DNA from: Solimicrobium sp043758755
Lineage (GTDB): Bacteria; Pseudomonadota; Gammaproteobacteria; Burkholderiales; Burkholderiaceae_D
DNA: 64,000 nucleotides
Direction of reading: 5' to 3'
Assembly: GCA_043758755.1 (NCBI GenBank)
Contig: JAYVMW010000035.1
Coordinates: 116,788-180,787 of the forward strand
Shown here: positions 34,675-43,766 of the stretch, piece after piece
Layout of the letters: each line of letters starts with the position of its first letter
How positions within the stretch are numbered: position 1 is the first letter of the stretch
Notes under the pieces: model-generated
The model's input: the letters and a program-made list of their open reading frames with translations, nothing else
Databases searched by the model: none
What the model was told of the DNA's origin: nothing
Translations under genes and position numbers: made by a program

Positions 34675-35574
34675 ATGAATGTACCCATAGAATTACGCCA
34701 GTTGCGCTATTTTGTCGCAGTAGCCGAAGAAATGCACGTCGGGCGCGCCGCGCAACGCCTGCACATGACACAGCCACCGCTTTCGCAGGCTATTCAGGGA
34801 CTGGAAGCACTGCTGGGTGCCGATCTGTTCATCCGGCAAAAGCGCGGCATTACCTTAAGCGCGGCCGGTCACGCACTGCTGCCGGAAGCGCGCCGCCTGA
34901 TCCGGGACAGCCAGGCATTACCTGATCTGGTCAAAAGTGCCGCGCTGGGCAAGACCGGTACGCTGTCACTCGGCTTTATCTCAACCGCTGATTACAACCT
35001 GCTGCCCCCGCTGCTGCGTGAATTCAGAAGACTGTATCCGCAGGTCCAGCTTAGCCTGAAGGAAGCAACCAGCGACGTGCAGCTCGAAGCACTGCGGCTC
35101 GGCCAGATTGACGTAGGGTTGATGATTCCGCCAATCCCGGAAAAGCTCAATGAAGTCATGAATTATCAGCCCATCATGTCGGAACCGCTGATACTGGCCG
35201 TGCCAGCTGACGCTGACTGGCTGGGCAACAAAAATCGAATTTCACTCAGAGCCTGTCACGGGCAACCTTTGATCATTTTCCCGCGCGCGATTGCACCGGC
35301 TTTTTATGATGCGATTCTGGGCTGCTTTCAACGCGTCGGCATTACGCCGGAAATCGGGCAGGAAGCGATTCAGATGCAAACCATCATCGGGCTGGTTTCT
35401 GCTGGCATGGGGATCGCACTTGTGCCACAATCCGTGTCAAATCTGAAACGGCCCGGGGTGGTGTACTGCGACCTGATCGAGACCACACCGCACATCGAAA
35501 CCGGCGTGGCCTGGAAAAAAGACAATCACTCGCCGGTCCTGCAGGCTTTCATTACTCTGCTCACCAACAAATAG
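34675..35574 (+). CDS. LysR family transcriptional regulator
   Basis: This 299-residue protein has an N-terminal LysR helix-turn-helix (ELRQLRYFVAVAEEMHVGRA, then QPPLSQAIQGLEALLGADLF) and a periplasmic-binding-like effector domain that resembles CatM/BenM and CbnR relatives. Those often control aromatic or C4 metabolism. It is followed after 13 bases by lgt and further on by a malonyl-CoA-synthetase-like ligase and a broken enol-lactonase-like hydrolase, but it shares a strand with all of them, so its target is not evident. Confidence 0.9.
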   Translation: MNVPIELRQLRYFVAVAEEMHVGRAAQRLHMTQPPLSQAIQGLEALLGADLFIRQKRGITLSAAGHALLPEARRLIRDSQALPDLVKSAALGKTGTLSLGFISTADYNLLPPLLREFRRLYPQVQLSLKEATSDVQLEALRLGQIDVGLMIPPIPEKLNEVMNYQPIMSEPLILAVPADADWLGNKNRISLRACHGQPLIIFPRAIAPAFYDAILGCFQRVGITPEIGQEAIQMQTIIGLVSAGMGIALVPQSVSNLKRPGVVYCDLIETTPHIETGVAWKKDNHSPVLQAFITLLTNK

Positions 35575-35587
35575 GAAAATATTCAGC

Positions 35588-36400
35588 ATGCCATTAGTCC
35601 ACCCCATGCCCGACCCCGTCGCACTCCAGATCGGTCCACTCGCCATTCACTGGTACGGGCTAATGTACATGGCGGCCTTTATGCAGTTTCTGGCAATCGG
35701 AAAAATCCGTTTGAGACAGGCCCACATCGTCGCAGCCGGCTGGCGTTTCGAACATCTGGAAGACATGCTGTTTTATGGCGTACTTGGTGTAGTGATCGGT
35801 GGACGGCTCGGTGAAGTACTGTTTTATCACCCGCAATACTATGCGCAGAATCCGCTGGAAATTTTCGCGGTCTGGAAAGGCGGCATGTCTTACCACGGCG
35901 GCTTTTTAGGCGTGCTGGCCGCGCTGGCACTGTGGTCGCGCAAGGCACAGCGCAACATTCTGGATGTATATGACCTGATCGCGCCGCTGGTGCCGCTCGG
36001 CTATGCGTTCGGGCGGATCGGCAATTTCATCAATGCCGAACTGTGGGGACGCCCTGCCGACCCGACTCTGCCGTGGGCCATGATCTGGCCCAATGTTGAT
36101 CAGCTGCCGCGCCACCCTTCCCCGATTTATCAGGCTCTGGTGGATGGCCTGCTGGCTTTCATCATGCTGTGGATTTATTCGCGCAAGGCACGTCCGCGTC
36201 TGGCAGTCGGCGCCATGTATGTGCTGCTGTATGGCTGCGCGCGTTTTTTCACCGAATACTTCCGCGAGCCAGACTGGACCGTCTATCTGGGCAATATTCC
36301 AATTTCTGCCGGGCAGGTACTGTCACTGCCCATGATCGCCTTCGGGATTGTCGCGCTGTATTTTTCCTATCGTTTTGAAAAAAGTCCGCATAAATCATGA
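35588..36400 (+). CDS. lgt: Prolipoprotein diacylglyceryl transferase
   Basis: Lgt attaches diacylglycerol to the lipobox Cys of prolipoproteins in the inner membrane. The 270-residue protein has seven expected helices, the HGG motif in GMSYHGGFLGVLAAL with the essential His, and the signature GRIGNFINAELWGRP. An AGG-containing ribosome site (ATAGGAAAATATTCAGC) precedes the ATG. It overlaps the downstream ligase gene by 4 bases. Confidence 0.96.
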   Translation: MPLVHPMPDPVALQIGPLAIHWYGLMYMAAFMQFLAIGKIRLRQAHIVAAGWRFEHLEDMLFYGVLGVVIGGRLGEVLFYHPQYYAQNPLEIFAVWKGGMSYHGGFLGVLAALALWSRKAQRNILDVYDLIAPLVPLGYAFGRIGNFINAELWGRPADPTLPWAMIWPNVDQLPRHPSPIYQALVDGLLAFIMLWIYSRKARPRLAVGAMYVLLYGCARFFTEYFREPDWTVYLGNIPISAGQVLSLPMIAFGIVALYFSYRFEKSPHKS

Positions 36401-37908
36401 CTGACAATGCCAACCTGTATGCCCTGATCCAATCTGCTTTTCCATCCGATCTGCATACCGATTGCCTCGTTACCGCGCAGGGTGCCAATTACAGCTGGAG
36501 CGATCTGGATTCTGCCAGCGGTAAAATCGCCAATCTGCTGGCCAGTCTGAATCTGCCGAAAGGTTCGCGCATTGCGGTGCAGGTGGAAAAATCGCCCGAA
36601 GCACTGCTGCTGTATCTTGCTGCGCTGCGTGCCGGCCTGATTTTCATTCCGCTGAACACGGCCTATCACAGCGCGGAAATGCGCTATTTTATTGAAGATG
36701 CGCAGCCGGCCGTGGTGGTGTGCAGCCCCAAAAATTTTGGCTGGCTGGCCCAGCTGGCATTCTCACTGGGCTGCTCGCACGTGTTCACGCTGGATGACAG
36801 AATGCCGAATCAGGGCAGCCTGTTGCAGCGCGCTGGGCCCCTGTCCGGCCAGTTCCAGACGGTTCATTCCGAGCCGGACGATATCGCCTCGATTCTGTAT
36901 ACCTCAGGCACGACGGGCAAGAGCAAAGGTGCCATGCTCAGTCATGGCAATCTCGGCTCCAACGCCAAAGCACTGCAGCAGGCCTGGCAATGGCGCAGTG
37001 ACGACGTGCTGCTGCACTGCCTGCCGCTGTTTCATGTGCATGGTCTGTTTATTTCGTGCCACGTCGCACTGCTGTCCGGCAGCCGCATGATATTTTTACC
37101 GAAATTCGATCCGGCACAGGTCAAGAAATTCCTGCCGCACTGCACCGTGATGATGGGCGTACCGACATACTATGTGCGCCTGCTCGAACACCCGGATCTG
37201 GATCAAAAGCTGTGCAGCCATATGCGCCTGTTCATTTCCGGTTCGGCGCCGCTGCTGGCTGAAACCTTTCACAGTTTTCAGCAGCGCACCGGTCACACAC
37301 TGCTGGAACGTTACGGCATGAGTGAAACCAACATCATCACGTCCAATCCCTGCGATGGTGACAGAAAGGTTGGCACTGTTGGTTTTCCTTTAAACGGCGA
37401 ACAGGTGCGCACAGTCCATGATGATGGCTCGCTTTGTGACGTCGATTCCATCGGCCACATTCAGGTCAAGGGCCCCAATGTTTTCAAGGGCTACTGGAAT
37501 ATGCCAGAAAAAACCGCGCAGGAATTCAGCGCAGACGGTTTTTTCAAAACCGGCGATCTGGGCAAATTCGATCGCGACGGTTACCTGCACATCGTCGGGC
37601 GCAGCAAAGACCTGATCATTTCAGGCGGCTACAACATCTATCCCAAAGAAATTGAACTGATCCTCGATGCCATGCCCGGTGTGGTCGAATCTGCCGTTAT
37701 CGGATTGCCGCACAAGGATTTCGGTGAAGCGGTCTGTGCCGTGCTGGTGTGCTCTGAGCCGGTCGACAGCAAAGAACTGATCGCCACACTCAAAACCCAA
37801 ATTGCCAACTTCAAGGTTCCTAAACAGATTTTCATCGTCGATGAGTTACCACGCAACAGCATGGCCAAGGTTCAAAAAAACGTACTCAGGGACCGGTTCA
37901 GTCAATAA
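36397..37908 (+). CDS. Malonyl-CoA synthetase-like acyl-CoA ligase
   Basis: This adenylate-forming ligase of 503 residues closely resembles MatB, which makes malonyl-CoA from malonate, ATP and CoA. Motifs are ILYTSGTTGKSKGAMLSH (P-loop), ERYGMSETNIITSNP (A5), FFKTGDLGKFDRDGYLHIVG (A7/A8) and NSMAKVQKNVLRDRF, with the catalytic Lys near the end. It overlaps lgt by 4 bases. No malonate transporter adjoins it. Confidence 0.88.
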   Translation: MTDNANLYALIQSAFPSDLHTDCLVTAQGANYSWSDLDSASGKIANLLASLNLPKGSRIAVQVEKSPEALLLYLAALRAGLIFIPLNTAYHSAEMRYFIEDAQPAVVVCSPKNFGWLAQLAFSLGCSHVFTLDDRMPNQGSLLQRAGPLSGQFQTVHSEPDDIASILYTSGTTGKSKGAMLSHGNLGSNAKALQQAWQWRSDDVLLHCLPLFHVHGLFISCHVALLSGSRMIFLPKFDPAQVKKFLPHCTVMMGVPTYYVRLLEHPDLDQKLCSHMRLFISGSAPLLAETFHSFQQRTGHTLLERYGMSETNIITSNPCDGDRKVGTVGFPLNGEQVRTVHDDGSLCDVDSIGHIQVKGPNVFKGYWNMPEKTAQEFSADGFFKTGDLGKFDRDGYLHIVGRSKDLIISGGYNIYPKEIELILDAMPGVVESAVIGLPHKDFGEAVCAVLVCSEPVDSKELIATLKTQIANFKVPKQIFIVDELPRNSMAKVQKNVLRDRFSQ

Positions 37909-37982
37909 CTCCGGCACGGGTTAAAAACCATTGTGAACCAGCATGACCAATCTGCAATTTCATTTTTACCAGGAATTGAAAC

Positions 37983-38769
37983 GTGCCGAAAATTAAATTG
38001 AACGATACCGAACTGTATTACGAAGATACCGGCGGATCGGGGGAAGTGATTATATTCAGTCATGGCCTGCTGTGAAATACCGCGCTGTTTGCAGCGCAAG
38101 TCGCTGCATTCAGGTCCCAATACCGTTGCATTTCCTATGACCATCGCGGTCAGGGGCAAAGTGCCGACGATACCCGATCCACGATTGACATGGACCTGCT
38201 CACTGAAGATGTCATCGCACTGATCCAGACACTGAAATTGGGTCGAGTGCATTTTTGCGGACTGAGTATGGGCGGTTTTGTCGGGATGCGTCTGGCTGCA
38301 CGACGACCCGACCTGGTGCGCTCACTGATCCTGTGCGAAACCTCTGCCGAGAGTGAACCCGAAGAAAGCGCCCCCAAATATGCACGCATGAATCTGGTGG
38401 CGCGCTGGCTCAGTCCGCGCCTGGTTACACCAAAGGTCATGCCTATCCTGTTCGGCAAGACCGCGCTCAACGATCCGGCGCGCAGCGTGGCTGGCTCAAT
38501 TGAATAAATGCCGCCGCAGTATCTGGCGCGCGGTCAACGGCGTCATTCTGCGTAACGCCGTCATCGATGAAATTGCCCAGATCACCACACCGACACTGGT
38601 GATTGTTGGCGAGGAGGATGTCGCCACCGTGCCAGCCAAGGCAGAACGCATCGTTGACGCCATCCCGGGTTCAAAACTGCTGCGCATTCCCCATGCCGGA
38701 CACAGCTGCACGGTTGAAGAACCGCGAGCGGTCAACGCATCTATCACTGCGTTTTTAGCCGGGCTTTAG
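37983..38769 (+). pseudogene. Alpha/beta hydrolase (enol-lactonase-like), broken
   Basis: Read from the GTG at 37983 (VPKIKLNDTELYYEDTG) it matches PcaD-like alpha/beta hydrolases. In the oxyanion motif FSHGLL the next codon, which should be Trp, is TGA (38073-38075). The frame then continues with the nucleophile elbow GLSMGG, and shifts by one base between about 38470 and 38505. The C-terminal part (SIWRAVNGVILRNAVIDEI, then catalytic His in PHAGHSCT) is in another frame to 38769. One stop plus one shift indicate a true pseudogene rather than a single error. The product, if intact, would be about 260 residues. Confidence 0.87.
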
Positions 38770-38804
38770 ATGGTTGACGCATGCAGCAGTGGCGGCTTTT
38801 GGAT

Positions 38805-39923
38805 TCAGAAAATAAACCTGCTGTTCAAACCGACGCCTTGCTGCTGCTTCTTGCGCCGCCTTGCCAAACCCAGAGCTACGGCGCCCAAACCGAATAACGC
38901 CGGCGACACCGGTTCCAAAACGCTCGTCCCCACAGCGTTTTCAAAGACGAAAGAACCACCACCGCCACCGCCGGTACCCGTTAAATTGTAATCTGCGTTA
39001 TTACAGCAATACCCGCTATTTCCGCCACCGCCCACCAGAAGTTCGAGTTGTTCACCCTGTGTAAGATACAAATCCCCTTTGATTTCAGCCCCCCATCCAC
39101 CGTAGGCAGCGCCTGTCGTGTAACCTGTTATGGTATAAACATAGGCCTCCTGGCCGCCCTGCGCGCCATCGACAACGAATGAATATGTACCGGTTGTCGG
39201 TGCGATCCAATCGACTATCGAACCGGTATATAAATACATAATGCCGTCAATTGCAATAAAGCCATCTTGTCCTCTATCGCCTTGATGCATCGAGTTCCCG
39301 TTCTTGTTACCGTTCTTGCCGGTAACTTCGCTCACGTTATTCACTGCCACATTATTGAATGAATCGATGATATACGATCCACCTCCGGCACCCCGTATCG
39401 ATGCCTGGCCAGCGCCCCCGCCGCCACCGGAATAGCCGCCGCCACCACCTCCGCCCAGAAAGCCACCACCTCCGCCCCCACCGAAGCCACCGTGGGATGT
39501 CGAAGGCAGCAGATTGCCACCGATACCGCCAGCACCGCCATCAGTGGGAGGGGAACCGCCATGTGCCAAATCTGACTTCTCACCCTTGCTGAGCCACCCG
39601 GCGCCTCCGGCACCACCGTTGATGAGACCAGGACCGGCACCACCACCAGAACCGTTGGTGCCGCCTGGACCAATATTCGAATTAGCGGGGTCTGGACCGC
39701 CAGCCGTTCCTGCCAACCCCGGTTCTCCATTCACATAATCAAGATTGGAAGGAAAAGCAACATCGTTGTTACCAGCACCGCCTCCACCACCGGCTGCAAT
39801 CAGCAGTGTCGGCGTTGCCGATACTGTCGTCACAAAACCGGCCAATCCAATCAAAACAGCCCACAAAAGTGATGGCAACGGATAGGCAGCAGGACCGCTC
39901 GCTCTTTTATGTAGATCAATCAT
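38805..39923 (-). CDS. Glycine-rich exported protein with PEP-CTERM-like tail
   Basis: This 372-residue protein has a signal region (SLLWAVLIGLAGFVTTVSA), then long Gly-rich runs (about residues 40-180) like animal ALK-type glycine-rich domains, a second Gly-rich part near 300, and a C-terminal tag: LEPVSPALFGLGAVALGLAR then RRKKQQQ. The tag matches the layout of a PEP-CTERM or related sorting signal, with VLEPVSP for VPEPxxx. Ten extra residues follow the basic patch. The ATG at 39923 is preferred over 39953 because GGAG lies 8 bases upstream of it. It is probably a surface or matrix protein. Confidence 0.75.
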   Translation of the reverse strand: MIDLHKRASGPAAYPLPSLLWAVLIGLAGFVTTVSATPTLLIAAGGGGGAGNNDVAFPSNLDYVNGEPGLAGTAGGPDPANSNIGPGGTNGSGGGAGPGLINGGAGGAGWLSKGEKSDLAHGGSPPTDGGAGGIGGNLLPSTSHGGFGGGGGGGFLGGGGGGGYSGGGGGAGQASIRGAGGGSYIIDSFNNVAVNNVSEVTGKNGNKNGNSMHQGDRGQDGFIAIDGIMYLYTGSIVDWIAPTTGTYSFVVDGAQGGQEAYVYTITGYTTGAAYGGWGAEIKGDLYLTQGEQLELLVGGGGNSGYCCNNADYNLTGTGGGGGGSFVFENAVGTSVLEPVSPALFGLGAVALGLARRRKKQQQGVGLNSRFIF

Positions 39924-40221
39924 GTTATTTCTCCAAAATACCCAAACAATCAAAGTGCCCGCTCAGACAATCTTCAACGACAGAAAAATATTAATTTTCT
40001 GGTAAGCATATTTTGTGCTATTTTTATTATTTTTTTTAAAAACAAAATGTTATCCAGCACGATAAGCATAACTATTTTGCAATGTAAAGTTATCCGACAG
40101 ATTTTATCGAGGTTTGATTTAATGTGAGCGCGAAGCTGCTGGGGGCGACAGATGAGCGCATTCAACCCAAGGCTGAATGGATCGCAGGGATAGCTTGCGC
40201 AGAATGCGAAGCCGGTGACTG

Positions 40222-41853
40222 TCAGGTTGAAGCAAGCAACCTGGTTGACTTTGGCATGGCTCTGTTTGCTGGCGCCTCACGTAAACCGTCATTCGGTCCG
40301 GCTGCATCACTGAGAATGAAAATACTGACCACATTCGCCAGCTCAAAAGCCTGATCCTTGAGCGATTCCGCAGAAGCAAACGACTGCTCAACCAACGCAG
40401 CATTCTGTTGGGTACTTTCATCCATGTGATTGATGGCGCGGTTGACCTGTTCAATACCGCTGGCCTGCTCTTTGCTGGCGGTGGTAATTTCACTCATGAT
40501 GTCGGTCACCCGTTTGACGCTGGTGACAATGTCACCCATCGTTGCGCCCGCCTCGTCAACCAACCTAGCGCCGACGTGCACCTTATGTACTGAATCGTCA
40601 ATGAGGTTTTTGATTTCCCTGGCAGCCGCTGCCGAACGTTGTGCCAGCTGCCGCACTTCGGTGGCCACTACCGCAAAGCCCCGGCCCTGTTCGCCGGCAC
40701 GGGCTGCTTCCACTGCAGCATTGAGCGCAAGAATATTGGTCTGGAAGGCGATGCTGTCGATCACGCCGATAATATCAACGATTTTTTTCGATGACTCGTT
40801 AATCGAGGTCATGGTTTCAACCACCTGCTCCACCACAACTCCGCCTTTTACTGCAAATTCGGATGCCGATTTTGCCAGCTGATTGGCGGTTTGCGCGCTT
40901 TGCGCATTCTGCTTGACGGTCGCGGTCAGTTCTTCCATCGAGGAAGCCGTTTCCTGCAGCGAGTTGGCCTGCTGTTCAGTGCGGGCCGATAAATCGTGAT
41001 TGCCCATCGCGATTTCGTTGGAAGCATTCACTATCGTGGTGGTGCCGGTGCGAACCCGGTCGACGATAGTCACCAAAGACTCTGTCATTTCCTTCAGAGC
41101 CCGCATCAATTGCCCGGTTTCATCCTGGGAAGTGGATTCAATATGATTGGTCAGATTACCAGCGGCCACATTCTTTGCGGTTCTGACGGCAGCCTCTAAA
41201 GGAAGAGAAATGGAGCCAATCAGCCAGTAGCCGATCAAGGCGGAAATGATGATGCCAAAAATAATCCCGGTAATGCAGCTGTTTCTGACCAGATGGTAAA
41301 GAAACTGTGATTTCTCAAATTCTTTTTTTGCCGTATCCATTTTTAACTGGTTCAGCGCATTCGCCGCATCCTGAACTGCTGCAGCCAGCGCTGGCATGGG
41401 GCCGCGAATCAACCGGGTCGCTTCGGCAATATTATTGGTACGCAGGGCCGCCATGGTCGGCGTTAACCCATCCTGCACCAGTTTTATATGTGCTTCGTTG
41501 AATTTTCCGGCCAGGGCCTTTTCATCTGCATTCTGTTCGATCGCCGAAAAAACCTGCCACTCAGTGCTGATTTCGCTGAGCCGTTTTTCAATTTGTTCCA
41601 TTTCCTGCGGGATGGCGGACGCATCGGTGCTCAGCGCAACAGTAACCGACAACTGATTGCTGTTAATCAGGCGGATCATTTTTCCCAGATGCTCCATGGG
41701 CGCCAGACGATTTTCGTAATCAGACCTGATTACGTCATTGGCAATACTCAGATTGATAATGCCGATCAGTCCGCCAACGATCAGCAGGAATGACAAAAAA
41801 GTAAGAACAAAAACCAAACGCGACTTGATGGAAATATTGTCAAGAAATTTCAT
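40222..41853 (-). CDS. Methyl-accepting chemotaxis protein
   Basis: This 543-residue chemoreceptor has TM1 at about 13-35, a periplasmic four-helix-bundle sensor (about 36-188; NDVIRSDYENRLAPMEHLGK type, Tar/Tsr-like), TM2 at about 190-212, a HAMP domain, then the signalling domain with the highly conserved hairpin tip DIIGVIDSIAFQTNILALNA, then EAARAGEQGRGFAVVATEVR. The ligand is unknown. No che genes adjoin. Confidence 0.95.
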   Translation of the reverse strand: MKFLDNISIKSRLVFVLTFLSFLLIVGGLIGIINLSIANDVIRSDYENRLAPMEHLGKMIRLINSNQLSVTVALSTDASAIPQEMEQIEKRLSEISTEWQVFSAIEQNADEKALAGKFNEAHIKLVQDGLTPTMAALRTNNIAEATRLIRGPMPALAAAVQDAANALNQLKMDTAKKEFEKSQFLYHLVRNSCITGIIFGIIISALIGYWLIGSISLPLEAAVRTAKNVAAGNLTNHIESTSQDETGQLMRALKEMTESLVTIVDRVRTGTTTIVNASNEIAMGNHDLSARTEQQANSLQETASSMEELTATVKQNAQSAQTANQLAKSASEFAVKGGVVVEQVVETMTSINESSKKIVDIIGVIDSIAFQTNILALNAAVEAARAGEQGRGFAVVATEVRQLAQRSAAAAREIKNLIDDSVHKVHVGARLVDEAGATMGDIVTSVKRVTDIMSEITTASKEQASGIEQVNRAINHMDESTQQNAALVEQSFASAESLKDQAFELANVVSIFILSDAAGPNDGLREAPANRAMPKSTRLLAST

Positions 41854-42189
41854 ATATAGGAGCGCGACCTGATGTCGCCATAATTAGTAAACAGTGGAAT
41901 CCCAAAATCCGTCTATCCGGGAAGCGCAGATTAAATCTATGCCTGTCCAGTCTATGCGATACGGTCACCAATTCAATTAAAACTCGTTAATCTGGCGCGG
42001 CAACCTGCCACTGCATCACTAAATATTGATTAAAATCAACTGATCCAAGAGCCTGTCGTGACGGCGCTGCCGCCGCGCCGACCTTATTCACAATCGATAT
42101 AACGACTATGAAATAACATCATTAGATAACATAAGGTTTAAGTTTTATAGTGTTGATGCGATAGAATTTTTATAAAAAGAGGAAGCAAA
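41854..42189. other. Intergenic region between MCP and a small-peptide gene
   Basis: This gene-free stretch of 336 bases presumably holds the divergent promoters of the chemoreceptor and of the 44-residue peptide at 42190. A TATAGT near 42150 could be a -10 element. No structured RNA is recognised. Confidence 0.3.
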
Positions 42190-42324
42190 ATGAGTGTTCT
42201 TATTCAACAGTTAAAACAGGTTCAATTCACCATGTCGGGCATCGTCAAAGATAATTTCTGGAATATGCTGTTACTGTCCAGCCTGATGCTGGCGACGCTG
42301 ATCGGACTGCCAAGGCTTTTTTAA
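42190..42324 (+). CDS. 44-residue hydrophobic peptide
   Basis: The short frame MSVLIQQLKQVQFTMSGIVK then DNFWNMLLLSSLMLATLIGL, ending PRLF, has an excellent ribosome site (AGAGGAAG, 5-6 bases before the ATG), a hydrophobic second half that could span the membrane, and a strong terminator 42 bases after its stop. These three marks make it a believable gene. I do not recognise a family. Confidence 0.6.
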   Translation: MSVLIQQLKQVQFTMSGIVKDNFWNMLLLSSLMLATLIGLPRLF

Positions 42325-42365
42325 AAAGTCTGTTGCCAGTGGCCTGGCAAAATTCACTACAAGTA

Positions 42366-42401
42366 AAAAGAGGTGTACTCCGCAGGGAATACACCTCTTT
42401 T
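42366..42401. terminator. Bidirectional Rho-independent terminator
   Basis: AAAAGAGGTGTA pairs perfectly with TACACCTCTTTT over 12 bp, with a 12-base loop. It lies between the convergent small-peptide gene and the EVE-domain gene. Confidence 0.88.
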
Positions 42402-42863
42402 CTATTTTGCTTCCAACATTTTCTGTATCACCCGCCATTCGGCGCTACTGACCGGTGTAATCGACAACCGGTTGCCTTTTTTTAAAATCAGCATCTCGGC
42501 CAGCAATGGTTCGGCGCGCAATTCGGCCAGATTCAGCAGTCGCGTTTTGCGTAATGCCTTGACGTCAACCTGCATCCAGCGCGGCTGCTCCAGCGTAGCC
42601 TTGGGATCGAAGTAATGACTTTTTGCATCGAACTGAGTCGGATCGGGATAGCTGGTGCTGGCCACTTCGGCCAGGCCAGCAATGCCGGGCTCGGCGCAAC
42701 TGGAGTGGTAAAACAACACGCCGTCTCCGACCTGCATCAAGTCACGCATGAAATTACGCGCCTGATAATTACGTACGCCATACCAACCGATGATTTTCTG
42801 TTTGATGAGGTCATCGATGCTGACTTCACCCGGTTCGGATTTCATTAACCAATAACGCTTCAA
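42402..42863 (-). CDS. EVE domain protein
   Basis: This 153-residue protein of the EVE (PUA-like) family binds modified bases in nucleic acids. It begins LKRYWLMKSEPGEVSIDDL and has the conserved VRNYQARNFMRDLMQVGDGV and LFYHSSCAEPGIAG. The TTG at 42863 is chosen because a strong AGGAG lies 6 bases upstream and it gives the family N-terminus; the frame is open to 42956 but without support. It lies next to the 6S RNA, as in other betaproteobacteria. Confidence 0.9.
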   Translation of the reverse strand: MKRYWLMKSEPGEVSIDDLIKQKIIGWYGVRNYQARNFMRDLMQVGDGVLFYHSSCAEPGIAGLAEVASTSYPDPTQFDAKSHYFDPKATLEQPRWMQVDVKALRKTRLLNLAELRAEPLLAEMLILKKGNRLSITPVSSAEWRVIQKMLEAK

Positions 42864-42886
42864 TCTGTTCTCCTGTTGGGCGCACA

Positions 42887-42919
42887 AAGAAAAGCGGCTG
42901 CATTTTTCAATGCAGCCGC
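42887..42919 (-). terminator. Terminator of the 6S RNA transcript
   Basis: On the minus strand GCGGCTGCATT pairs with AATGCAGCCGC (11 bp, 4-base loop), followed by TTTCTTTG. It lies just past the 3' end of 6S RNA. Confidence 0.8.
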
Positions 42920-42924
42920 CTGAA

Positions 42925-43107
42925 GAAAATCCCCGCCAGAGCCGCTTTGCCAGCATCCTGAACCTGAAGGTTCAAGTTGGTTGCAGTCAGTTCAATTTCG
43001 GGTTCATCGGACAAAGCGACGCTCACACCAATTAAACAATGTCCACAACCTATGCATATAAATGGTTCAAGGAATATATGACAATAGCAAACACGGCAGG
43101 GAGACAA
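42925..43107 (-). ncRNA. ssrS: 6S RNA
   Basis: The minus-strand sequence shows the 6S RNA layout. The 5' end CCCTGCC pairs with 3' GGCGGGG to make the closing stem. The 3' half carries GCAACCAACTTGAACC, a short loop, then GGTTCAGGATGC, TGGC and AAAGCGGCTCTGGCGGGGAT, which parallels the CACCTTGAACC / GGTTCAAGGG segment of the E. coli RNA. 6S RNA binds the sigma70 holoenzyme in its central bubble and holds it in stationary phase. The gene lies between zapA and the EVE gene, the usual place. Both ends are estimated. Confidence 0.82.
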
Positions 43108-43192
43108 AGTGTACCTGAATCAAGCATTGTTTAAAAGCATTTATTCCAATTATTCAATCCTGACCAATAGGAACAACCAATTTGCCTTTAGC

Positions 43193-43504
43193 TCAAAAAA
43201 GGTTTTCCTGCGGAGTCAGAGCACTGTCCAATACGTCGTTCATATCGTGCATCTGTTTTTTCACTTCGGCGATCGTCATTTCCGGAAAAAGTCCGCCCGG
43301 CACTTTGGTTGCGAGCAGATCGGCCGAGATCGTCAACGCCGCCATTACCGCGATCCGGTCAGTTCCTTTGATTTTGGCACTGTCACGAATCGCACACATT
43401 TTTTCATTCAGATAGGCCGCGGCCTGCTCCAGTGCGCCCTGCTCACCTTCCTTGCAGGCCAGCTTGTAGGCCTGTCCCATGATAGTGACATCAATCTGGT
43501 TCAT
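43193..43504 (-). CDS. zapA: Cell-division protein ZapA
   Basis: ZapA bundles FtsZ filaments at midcell. The 103-residue protein begins MNQIDVTIMGQAYKLACKEG, with a ZapA head domain, and ends in a coiled-coil tail (MTIAEVKKQMHDMNDVLDSA). It overlaps the upstream zapB-like gene by 4 bases and is followed by 6S RNA, the standard zapA-ssrS order. Confidence 0.94.
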   Translation of the reverse strand: MNQIDVTIMGQAYKLACKEGEQGALEQAAAYLNEKMCAIRDSAKIKGTDRIAVMAALTISADLLATKVPGGLFPEMTIAEVKKQMHDMNDVLDSALTPQENLF

Positions 43505-43710
43505 TTTGACTCCTGTTCGGCCAAGGGTAATTTTTCCAGAACTTCGGATACGCGCTCGTGGGCCTGCTGTATCCGTGCAGTCAGATCCGTATTGGTCGAT
43601 GCCAATTCCGCAACCTGTAACCGCAATTCGGTATTCTCGGCGCGCATTCTGGTCGTCAGCGCTGCCAATTGCTCAACTTTTTGAGCCAGTAATTGAAAAT
43701 CAGAAATCAT
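43501..43710 (-). CDS. ZapB-like coiled-coil protein
   Basis: This 69-residue protein is almost one coiled coil (DFQLLAQKVEQLAALTTRMR, AENTELRLQVAEL, then RIQQAHERVSEVLEKLPL). It belongs to the small coiled-coil (TIGR02449-type) proteins encoded just upstream of zapA, which may act like ZapB in the Z ring. It overlaps zapA by ATGA, so the two are translationally coupled. Confidence 0.82.
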   Translation of the reverse strand: MISDFQLLAQKVEQLAALTTRMRAENTELRLQVAELASTNTDLTARIQQAHERVSEVLEKLPLAEQESK

Positions 43711-43766
43711 TTCAGTGGTTTTTTTGTGGGTTTAGCGGCCAGGAAAGCGCGACATGCACGTTTCAA

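Noticed and set aside
39401..39738. Pro/His-rich ORFs opposite the glycine-rich gene
   Set aside because: Antisense of GGN codon runs.
42907..43107. 66-residue minus-strand ORF
   Set aside because: It lies inside the 6S RNA gene and has no protein features.
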